A stretch of DNA of 50,029 bases from Spirochaetaceae bacterium (GTDB taxonomy: Bacteria; Spirochaetota; Spirochaetia; Treponematales; Treponemataceae), in assembly GCA_017936665.1 (NCBI GenBank), contig JAGBFB010000026.1, forward strand, positions 1 to 50,029. Reading direction: 5' to 3'. Shown here piece by piece: positions 44,937 to 50,029 of the stretch. Under the pieces are notes generated by a model, which did not search any database, had not been told where the DNA came from, and was given only the letters and a program-made list of their open reading frames with translations. The position numbers and the translations under genes were made by a program. How positions within the stretch are numbered: position 1 is the first letter of the stretch; the number at the start of each line of letters is the position of its first letter.

Positions 44937-45746
44937 ATGAAAGTTTTTTCTTGGGACGATTTAGGCTCTGTAAAACAATTTTTATCTCATAATTTGATGA
45001 ATTCAACTTGCTTAACCATCGGTGGATTTGACGGGCCTCATTTAGGTCATGAAGTTTTATTTGAAAAAGTTTTATCTAAGAAAAAATCATTAAAATCATC
45101 TTATGCAGGAGTTGTAACTTTTGCTCGTTCTCCACGAGGTGTAAAATCCGAAAATTCTTATAAAGGGGATTTATCAACATTATCCCAAAAAATTCATTAT
45201 TTTGAAAAAAAAGGCTTTGATTTTTGTCTTGTTATCAATTTTGATTCAGATTTTAAAAAGACATCAGGAATTGATTTTTTTAACTGCTTGCAAGGTTATT
45301 GTAATATGAAATTTTTATCTGTTGGCAAAGATTTTAGATGTGGATATAAAGGTGCCATGGGAATTAAAGAAATTTCAGAATATTTTGAAACAAACAATTT
45401 AGAATTATCTATTTGTGATGATGTTTTTTTAGATGATAAGCGAATTAGTTCTAGTTTGATTAGAGATTTTATTTACACTGGGGATATTGTCAATGCAGAA
45501 AAGTTTTTAGGTAGAAAGTATGTTTTAGATTGTTCCAATATAAAGTGGAATCTAACAGAAGAAAATTTTTTATTTACAAAAAAAACGAATCAAGTTACTC
45601 CTCAAAACGCAAAAATAAACGTAACCCTAGTTACAAGTTCAGAAAAAATTAATACTTTTGTGAATTTTAACCAAGATGGAATTTTAATTATAGATAAAAA
45701 CAAAATTTTATCTGAAAGTGTTTTTATAGAAGAAATTGTGATGTAG
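44937..45746 (+). CDS. RibF-like FMN adenylyltransferase, flavokinase domain not recognisable
   Basis: The N-terminal two thirds is the FAD-synthetase nucleotidyltransferase of bifunctional RibF: LTIGGFDGPHLGHEVLFEKV (HxGH-like) at 27-46, VGKDFRCGYKGAMGI, and RISSSLIRDFIYTGDI near 168, leading to FLGRKYVLD. Bifunctional RibF normally continues with a riboflavin kinase domain containing GxPTAN and a GVY segment. Here the last 75 residues show neither. The protein has 269 residues against about 310 usual. It may therefore make FAD from FMN only, or be a divergent form. It closes the truB operon, ten bases after truB. Confidence 0.82.
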   Translation: MKVFSWDDLGSVKQFLSHNLMNSTCLTIGGFDGPHLGHEVLFEKVLSKKKSLKSSYAGVVTFARSPRGVKSENSYKGDLSTLSQKIHYFEKKGFDFCLVINFDSDFKKTSGIDFFNCLQGYCNMKFLSVGKDFRCGYKGAMGIKEISEYFETNNLELSICDDVFLDDKRISSSLIRDFIYTGDIVNAEKFLGRKYVLDCSNIKWNLTEENFLFTKKTNQVTPQNAKINVTLVTSSEKINTFVNFNQDGILIIDKNKILSESVFIEEIVM

Positions 45747-45752
45747 ACGTAA

Positions 45753-46025
45753 GTGTACGCTTATGTAAGTGAAATTACAAAATGTATTGCTTCAATAAAA
45801 GACGGAAAAAATTATTATTCTTCAAATTTTTATAAAATCTTAAATTCTAACACTTCTGATAGAATGGAATATCCTGAAGTTTTTGAAGGTTTTTCAATGA
45901 AAGAAAAAATGGTATTCAATTTTATGTTACAAAGTATAAAACAAGAAAGAATTGCTTATATTTTAGGCATAAATAAAAATACGGTTGCAACATATTGTTC
46001 TAGAGTTAAAAAAAAAGTGGCGTAA
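45753..46025 (+). CDS. LuxR/NarL-type HTH protein without a receiver domain
   Basis: A 90-residue protein. Residues 46-90, FSMKEKMVFNFMLQSIKQER followed by IAYILGINKNTVATYCSRVKKKVA, match the four-helix LuxR/GerE DNA-binding domain. The preceding ITKCIASIKDGKNYYSSNFY matches the linker that follows the receiver in NarL-type response regulators. The phospho-receiver itself is absent: an in-frame TAA lies directly before the GTG start, so the ORF cannot extend upstream. It may be a free-standing regulator or a remnant. It is the first gene before the repeated peptide cassettes and could control them. Confidence 0.7.
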   Translation: MYAYVSEITKCIASIKDGKNYYSSNFYKILNSNTSDRMEYPEVFEGFSMKEKMVFNFMLQSIKQERIAYILGINKNTVATYCSRVKKKVA

Positions 46026-46040
46026 ATTCTGTAAATTAGG

Positions 46041-46090
46041 TATACTAAACAGGAGACAAAGTTATGAAAATAACAGTAAAAGAATTTGTA
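46041..46090 (+). repeat. cassette repeat, copy 1 (ribosome site and start of a short leader ORF)
   Basis: TATACTAAACAGGAGACAAA, then GTTATGAAAATAACAG, is shared almost base for base with 47861, 48627 and 49622. From there copy 1 follows copy 4 (GTAAAAGAATTTGTA), while copies 2 and 3 diverge. It lies in the gap after the HTH gene. Confidence 0.85.
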
Positions 46091-46163
46091 TTCTCCAAAT
46101 GGAGAAATTATTACACAAGCCTATGATTTGAATAATGATGGGGTTATAGATTATGCGAGATAA
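46064..46163 (+). pseudogene. frameshifted short-peptide gene (relative of 49646-49885)
   Basis: The ATG at 46064 (GGAG eight bases upstream) starts MKITVKEFV, identical to the leader start at 49646, but the frame ends at 46126 after 20 residues. From 46098 another frame reads NGEIITQAYDLNNDGVIDYA, Arg, stop at 46163. That tail is the counterpart of the NGNGDGKVDYVKR ending at 49885. Leader and tail are in different frames and the body is missing, so an internal deletion or frameshift is likely. The tail frame overlaps the next gene's ATG by 11 bases. Confidence 0.65.
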
Positions 46164-47208
46164 AATTATATGTATTTTGATGTTGTTTATATCATTTAAT
46201 ATTTTTGCTTATGAGCGAGTTGATTTAGTATCAGAAAATTCTGTGGATAAAATTTATGTTGATAAAATTATTCAAAATTATTTTTGGGATGAATACGATT
46301 CAACAAGGCTTGTAAAAAATTATTCTGAAGTTGAAGGTAATTTTATTAAAGAATATTATTTTTACAATGTTGATATTTTTCAATTTAAAAAAGAAACTAA
46401 AAATGAATTACGATGTCTTGGATTTCGCTGTAGAGATGTAGCAAATTTTACTAACGATGTTTTATTGATAAATACAGACAAAGTTAATGGAAATATCTGC
46501 TATATAAAACTTGATTCTGTTGAAAATAATTCAGATAACATTTTCTATTTGTGGAATGGCTCATTTAATTCAAACGCACAAAATAAATCAAAATTAGGAA
46601 TTACATTTAATAAAAAAAGAAGTGAATTTCAATTAAACACGAATATTTCAAAACTTAAAATTTATAGTTTAGATAAAAATATTAAAGTAAATAAAATTGA
46701 TGGCTATGAATCTTTTGTATGTCTTAGAGAAGTTCAATTTGAAAATTTTGAAAATGTAAATCTTAAAAAATTAGAAAATCCTGTTTGGTTTAAAATTACT
46801 TTTAACAACTGTAAAAATGTAAACATAAAAAAAATTAACCAAAATATTAGTAATCTTGAAAAATGGTTTTTATCAAATGGATATACTCCAGTTTTAGATG
46901 AATCAATTGGAAGCAAGAAAAATAAATATGAACTTTCAAAAGGGAAGAAGTCAAAAATTTTTGAATATAAAGAAACTTGTTTAATTGAAAATACTAATAT
47001 TGATTTTATTTATAGATATGATTCAATTTCACAAGAAATGATAAATTTTCATGTACTTGCTCGTTATGAAGAAAATGGAATAATAAAGTTTTATGAAAAA
47101 TTAAATTTAAATAAAGATAATTCTGATAATAAAATAATTCTTAATGGAAAATTTACTGATGAAAATAATAAAACTATAGAAAATCCAATTTTGTATTTGT
47201 GGAGATAA
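46153..47208 (+). CDS. secreted protein of unknown function, cassette 1
   Basis: A 351-residue protein with a signal peptide (MRDKIICILMLFISFNIFA|Y). The mature part is Asn/Lys-rich with repeated aromatic positions, for example KIIQNYFWDEYDSTRLVKNY and FYLWNGSFNSNAQNKSKLGI, and looks mostly beta-stranded. It contains two cysteines in NELRCLGFRCRD. I recognise no family. Its ATG lies within the last codons of the decayed short-peptide gene, exactly as the lipoprotein at 49872 lies within the tail of the intact one. The next gene starts after seven bases. Confidence 0.7.
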   Translation: MRDKIICILMLFISFNIFAYERVDLVSENSVDKIYVDKIIQNYFWDEYDSTRLVKNYSEVEGNFIKEYYFYNVDIFQFKKETKNELRCLGFRCRDVANFTNDVLLINTDKVNGNICYIKLDSVENNSDNIFYLWNGSFNSNAQNKSKLGITFNKKRSEFQLNTNISKLKIYSLDKNIKVNKIDGYESFVCLREVQFENFENVNLKKLENPVWFKITFNNCKNVNIKKINQNISNLEKWFLSNGYTPVLDESIGSKKNKYELSKGKKSKIFEYKETCLIENTNIDFIYRYDSISQEMINFHVLARYEENGIIKFYEKLNLNKDNSDNKIILNGKFTDENNKTIENPILYLWR

Positions 47209-47215
47209 CTAATTT

Positions 47216-47845
47216 ATGAAAAAGAAAATTTTACTTTCAATACTTTTAATATCATGTTGTTGCTATGTTTTTACACAATCTTGCGAAAGTATAGGTTTAT
47301 ATGAAAAACTCCAACCGACTAAAAAGAAAGGAGTGCAATTTCCATATAAAGACCAATTTGAAGTAACAAATCTTGAAGGTAAATCAATAAGATTATTTCA
47401 AAATGTAGATGAAATAATTGAAATTCTAGGCGAACCTGATACGATTGATTTAGTTTTTAAGAATCCTGGAAAAAATAAAGAAGATTATGATATTTTAGAA
47501 CTTGTTTATAATGATGGTTTAAGATGCTTATATTATCGAGGTCTAAAAAATGTTTTTCGTATAATACTTACGACTGATAAATATTTTTTGTCTGACGATA
47601 AAATTTGTATAAATCATTTTACGCAACAAGAAATTTTAGAACGATTTGGTTCAGGTGTTAGTTATTATAAAGTTTACGAAGATAACAGTAGAAAAAAAAT
47701 AAAATTTTTTTATGATACACGATTACCTGACATTATTGGAGAAAAGGCTTTTAATCTTGAATATCTATTTTCTGCAAGGTTTGTTATAGATTACGAAACA
47801 GATATTTGTGAATCTATAGTTTTGTTTGCAGATTCTGGAGTATAA
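47216..47845 (+). CDS. exported protein of unknown function with SmpA/BamE-like motifs
   Basis: A 209-residue protein with an export signal MKKKILLSILLISCCCYVFT; a Cys cluster at residues 14-16 could serve as a lipobox, but the fit is poor. Two segments, FQNVDEIIEILGEPDTIDLV and HFTQQEILERFGSGVSYY, have the pattern of BamE/SmpA-like small domains (hydrophobic, E-I-L-x-x-F/L-G). Function unknown. Its stop begins the 48-base repeat that leads into the second cassette. Confidence 0.65.
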   Translation: MKKKILLSILLISCCCYVFTQSCESIGLYEKLQPTKKKGVQFPYKDQFEVTNLEGKSIRLFQNVDEIIEILGEPDTIDLVFKNPGKNKEDYDILELVYNDGLRCLYYRGLKNVFRIILTTDKYFLSDDKICINHFTQQEILERFGSGVSYYKVYEDNSRKKIKFFYDTRLPDIIGEKAFNLEYLFSARFVIDYETDICESIVLFADSGV

Positions 47846-47935
47846 ATTTTTACAAAAAAATATACTAAACAGGAGACAAAGTTATGAAAATAACAGATAC
47901 TGCTGTTGGTTTGTAAATTAATAATAAATTAATCA
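47843..47935 (+). repeat. cassette repeat, copy 2
   Basis: Starts at the stop codon of the preceding gene. The first 48 bases (TAAATTTTTACAAAAAAATA, then TACTAAACAGGAGACAAAGT) recur at 49604-49652 with one inserted A. The part from 47870 through ATGAAAATAACAGATACTGC, then TGTTGGTTTGTAAATTAATA, recurs at 48628 with a single substitution. Confidence 0.9.
47884..47916 (+). CDS. 10-residue mini-ORF MKITDTAVGL (copy 2)
   Basis: ATG at 47884 with GGAG eight bases upstream, same spacing as the other copies. The peptide MKITDTAVGL is identical at the base level to 48642-48674. It shares the first four codons and ribosome site with the leader-peptide genes, then differs. It may be a translated leader for the following gene, or the stub left by deletion of a longer peptide gene. 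Translation is plausible but not proven. Confidence 0.4.
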   Translation: MKITDTAVGL

Positions 47936-47950
47936 GGAGAGTAAACTTTT

Positions 47951-48601
47951 ATGAAAAAGAAAATTAATATCTTTTTAGTTGTTTTACTAATAACAAGCGT
48001 ATTTGCTATGGGGCAGCAAAAAACAAATCTAAATTCAAATGATTATAAAACTGAATTAATTCCAGATATCAATAGTGATGATTCAGCTTATGACGATTCT
48101 CGTACATTAGAATTTTGTTTAAAAAATGATAAAGGTATAAATCTTTGCCTTTATCATAATATCAGAAAACAAAATGGAATTGATTTTGAGGACAATGAGA
48201 TTTATGCAGAGTGGACGCTAAAAATGCAAAATAAAATAATAAGATGGGTAAAACAAGAACTCGATGGATTATCTGTTATTTGGGATTACATGGATGGAAC
48301 AATTTTGAAAATGGAAACAACATCTTCCCATTGGTCAACAAAACGTGGTGTAAAAGTTGGAGATCCAATTTCAAAAATTATGGAATTTTATGCTCCAGAT
48401 GCAAAAGTAACTTATTATAACTTTGAAACAAAAGAGAGTACTATAATTTCAGATAAAGCAAATCCATTATTATTTTTGAGAGAAGATAATGAAGGTATAC
48501 TTGTGTATGTTGCTAATATGTTAGCAGAAGAGACAATGTATATTAGGTTTACTCAAGAAAATGGTTTAATTACTAAAATACAAATATATGCTGCTACTTA
48601 G
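47951..48601 (+). CDS. secreted protein of unknown function, cassette 2
   Basis: A 216-residue protein with a signal peptide (MKKKINIFLVVLLITSVFAM, cleavage probably near GQQ). The mature part has a beta-rich core and a segment RGVKVGDPISKIMEFYAPDA followed by KVTYYNF, like the G-x-x-x-G-D-x-x-x-x-I motif in BamE-type folds. The gene at 47216 has similar segments. Two Cys occur in TLEFCLKNDKGINLCLYHN. No known family. GGAG is 11 bases before the ATG, rather far. Confidence 0.65.
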   Translation: MKKKINIFLVVLLITSVFAMGQQKTNLNSNDYKTELIPDINSDDSAYDDSRTLEFCLKNDKGINLCLYHNIRKQNGIDFEDNEIYAEWTLKMQNKIIRWVKQELDGLSVIWDYMDGTILKMETTSSHWSTKRGVKVGDPISKIMEFYAPDAKVTYYNFETKESTIISDKANPLLFLREDNEGILVYVANMLAEETMYIRFTQENGLITKIQIYAAT

Positions 48602-48620
48602 TTTAGAACAAAAAATCCCA

Positions 48621-48685
48621 TAATAATCAGGAGGCAAAGTTATGAAAATAACAGATACTGCTGTTGGTTTGTAAATTAATAATAA
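48621..48685 (+). repeat. cassette repeat, copy 3
   Basis: AATCAGGAGGCAAAGTTATG, then AAAATAACAGATACTGCTGT and TGGTTTGTAAATTAATAATA, matches copy 2 with one substitution (GGAGGC for GGAGAC). The TATACTAAAC part is replaced by CATAATAATC. Confidence 0.9.
48642..48674 (+). CDS. 10-residue mini-ORF MKITDTAVGL (copy 3)
   Basis: ATG at 48642 with AGGAGG eight bases upstream. All 11 codons are identical to 47884-47916. It is followed after 29 bases by the next exported-protein gene. Interpretation as for copy 2: leader ORF or deletion stub. Confidence 0.4.
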   Translation: MKITDTAVGL

Positions 48686-48703
48686 AGGAGAAATAAAACT
48701 TTT

Positions 48704-49606
48704 ATGAAAAAGAGCCTTTTAATTTTTTTATGTTTAGTATTTTTCTCTGTTTGTCTTTTTTCAGAAAATATTACAGATATATTTAAAGATGTAATTCCAG
48801 AAAGTATAGTAAATTATGACCAATTAGTTCAAAATCCGATAGTAAATGGTAAATATATTGAAAATTTAGATTTTGTAAAAGGAAAGATATTAAAGTGCTA
48901 TGATGAAGAATATTATCTGCATAGTGATGGTAATGTTTCTTATGGTGATAGCGAAGAAAAAGATATTTATATTTTGTATTATTTTTATGATAATAATGGT
49001 CGTATAAATAAATTTATTTTTACTAAAGGATATCCAGATAGGGTTTTTGAAATAGATGTAGATTTGTATGAATACAAAGATGGAATTTTTCTTATAAGAA
49101 CAACTTCAACAAAATTATATAATAATAAAATAACAGAAAGTGTTGAAAAGTATAAAATTACAAAAGACAAAAATAAAGTTTTTCTATTTAAAGAAAATGA
49201 AAAAGGTGAAAATTTAAATGAAACAATTTATTCCAAAGTTGATAATGAATTAAGAATTATATCTTGTACAATAGACGAAAATAATCAAAAAAAACTAGAT
49301 GCACGAACAGAAACTATCTATAAAGAAAATATAAAGACAATTATACGATACAAAAACAATGAAGTCTATTCAATTACAGAATATAAAAATAATATTGCAG
49401 TAAAAAAAATAGACAAAGATGGAAATATAACAATACTTACGAGTAATGCAAAAGAAATAGAATATCATCCAGCTGGATTTATTGAATTGGAATATTATCA
49501 TCCTCAAGAACATGGTAGTCCTGGATTATATCAAAAATCAACTATAGAAATTCTCGATAAGCCAGATGAATTGTTACTAAAATATTTTCCAGAGCTAAAG
49601 GAATAA
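48704..49606 (+). CDS. secreted protein of unknown function, cassette 3
   Basis: A 300-residue protein with a signal peptide (MKKSLLIFLCLVFFSVCLFS|E). The mature part is made of short repeated beta-hairpin segments with Tyr and Lys, for example EEYYLHSDGNVSYGDSEEKD, YYFYDNNGRINKFIFTKGYP and NEVYSITEYKNNIAVKKIDK. They recall the tandem YD/MORN-like antitoxin or wall-contact repeats, but I cannot assign a family. AAAGGAG lies 13 bases before the ATG. Its stop starts the same 48-base repeat as the gene at 47216. Confidence 0.7.
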   Translation: MKKSLLIFLCLVFFSVCLFSENITDIFKDVIPESIVNYDQLVQNPIVNGKYIENLDFVKGKILKCYDEEYYLHSDGNVSYGDSEEKDIYILYYFYDNNGRINKFIFTKGYPDRVFEIDVDLYEYKDGIFLIRTTSTKLYNNKITESVEKYKITKDKNKVFLFKENEKGENLNETIYSKVDNELRIISCTIDENNQKKLDARTETIYKENIKTIIRYKNNEVYSITEYKNNIAVKKIDKDGNITILTSNAKEIEYHPAGFIELEYYHPQEHGSPGLYQKSTIEILDKPDELLLKYFPELKE

Positions 49607-49671
49607 ATTTTTACAAAAAAATATACTAAACAAGGAGACAAAGTTATGAAAATCACTGTAAAAGAATTTGT
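49604..49671 (+). repeat. cassette repeat, copy 4
   Basis: Starts at the stop codon of the preceding gene; matches 47843-47890 with one inserted A (AACAAGGAGACAAAG). From the ATG on it follows copy 1, with ATCACT in place of ATAACA. Confidence 0.9.
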
Positions 49672-49885
49672 AAAGTTAGATATACAAGGTTTAATGAAAG
49701 TAAATGGTGGAACAAGTAGTTGCTGAAATTATAGTAAAACCCAACCAGCAACACCTCCATCAGGAGGAAATGAAACAAATAATGCACCATCAAATAATGG
49801 AAGTGGTATTACTGTTGGAGGATGTAGTTCTATAAATGGTGGAAACGGTAATGGAGATGGTAAGGTAGATTATGTTAAAAGATAA
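49646..49885 (+). CDS. short double-glycine-leader peptide with in-frame TGA and EF-hand-like tail
   Basis: ATG at 49646 with AGGAG eight bases upstream. Residues 1-22 (MKITVKEFVKLDIQGLMKVN, Gly, Gly) fit a double-glycine leader: Gly at -1 and -2, hydrophobics at -4 (Val), -7 (Leu) and -12 (Leu). Such leaders are cut by C39-peptidase ABC exporters. Thr-Ser-Ser-Cys follows, then TGA at 49724-49726. The frame then stays open for 52 more codons with a Gly/Asn/Ser/Pro-rich body (TQPATPPSGGNETNNAPSNN), GGCSSINGG and the tail NGNGDGKVDYVKR, stop at 49883-49885. The tail resembles a calcium-binding EF-hand/dockerin loop lacking the twelfth-position acid. Read-through (possibly selenocysteine) and a nonsense mutation are both possible. 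No exporter gene is in the window. Confidence 0.5.
49754..49767 (+). other. short hairpin 27 bases after the in-frame TGA
   Basis: CCTCC-ATCA-GGAGG is a perfect five-bp stem with a four-base loop, 27 bases after the TGA at 49724. Bacterial SECIS hairpins have apical loops roughly 16-37 bases after the UGA, so the distance fits. The loop lacks the G residues usual for SelB binding, so this is weak support only. Confidence 0.3.
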
Positions 49886-50029
49886 ATTATTTTTATTAGT
49901 TTTAGTTTTTTTTATATTGAATTTGGAATCTTGCGTTACTCCAAAAGATAAAACTTCCTCTAGTAAACCAATTGTTACAAAATTTGTTCTGGATGAAGAA
50001 CCTAGCTATCAATCCAAATATGAAAATAA
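49872..50029 (+). CDS. lipoprotein of unknown function, 5' part (cut by window end)
   Basis: ATG at 49872, 14 bases inside the tail of the short-peptide gene, with AAGG about six bases upstream. The first 52 codons give a lipoprotein signal MLKDKLFLLVLVFFILNLES|C and a mature start VTPKDKTSSSKPIVTKFVLD. The rest lies beyond the window. The overlap mirrors the one at 46153, and the starts of the two proteins (MRDK / MLKDK) come from the homologous peptide-tail DNA. The lipobox is good; the function is unknown. Confidence 0.75.
   Translation, partial: MLKDKLFLLVLVFFILNLESCVTPKDKTSSSKPIVTKFVLDEEPSYQSKYEN

Noticed and set aside
49770-49835. alternative 21-codon ORF after GGAGG within the short-peptide gene
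   Set aside because: The ATG is only two bases from GGAGG, and the peptide lacks any similarity to the conserved leader or tail.
1-50029. tRNA, rRNA or CRISPR array
   Set aside because: No cloverleaf-like sequence, rRNA segment or regularly spaced repeat array was seen; intergenic gaps are short, and the only dispersed repeats are the cassette units.

Overview
The window is about 30% G+C and reads as the chromosome of a spirochaete, most likely a host-associated Treponema. The best evidence is the flagellar gene order flbB-fliK-flgD-flgE ... flbD-motA-motB-fliL-fliM-fliY-fliO-fliP-fliQ-fliR-flhB-flhA-flhF-flhG-(membrane protein)-fliA-fapA, which is the spirochaete fla operon. The hook protein also carries the Lys165/Cys178 pair known from Treponema denticola. 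The genus is inferred from gene order and recognised protein families, not from a database search.

Layout. (1) 1-140: the end of an IS3-family (IS150-like) element on the minus strand. (2) 240-3953: purE-purF-purM-purN, de novo purine synthesis. (3) 3956-7273: a transmembrane chemoreceptor (minus), then two small lipoproteins (plus). The second lipoprotein sits behind a run of eight G in its promoter region and a perfect hairpin touching its ribosome site. (4) 7278-11052, minus: a three-gene envelope operon (lipoprotein, LysM lytic transglycosylase, OmpA-like protein). It diverges from a small membrane protein and a TPR lipoprotein (11095-13430). (5) 13514-14851: hexokinase. (6) 14926-38772: the flagellar region, interrupted between flgE and flbD by a histidine phosphatase and a ferredoxin-type aldo/keto reductase, and ending in four poorly characterised genes after the sigma-28 gene. 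(7) 38902-45746: rimP-nusA-infB-rbfA-truB-ribF, preceded by a promoter and then an intrinsic terminator that together look like an attenuator. (8) 45753-50029: an accessory region with a receiver-less LuxR-type HTH protein and five genes for exported proteins of unknown function, four of them complete and one cut by the window end. The junctions carry four copies of a short repeated unit that starts a tiny ORF (Met-Lys-Ile-Thr...).

The most unusual material is region 8. The last copy of the repeated unit encodes a 79-codon peptide with a double-glycine export leader, a Gly/Asn/Ser-rich body and an EF-hand/dockerin-like tail. A single in-frame TGA falls directly after a Cys codon. The peptide's 3' end overlaps the start of a lipoprotein gene. 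The first copy is a frameshifted relative with the same tail and the same overlap with a secreted-protein gene. The two middle copies are identical 10-codon mini-ORFs. I read this as a family of short secreted peptides, partly decayed, each paired with an exported protein.

A second theme is promoters overlapping inverted repeats: before flbB, before the phosphatase gene, and between flhG and the following gene. Transcription-translation genes, flagellar export and hook assembly otherwise look complete and ordinary. The flgB-fliJ basal-body genes are not in this window.
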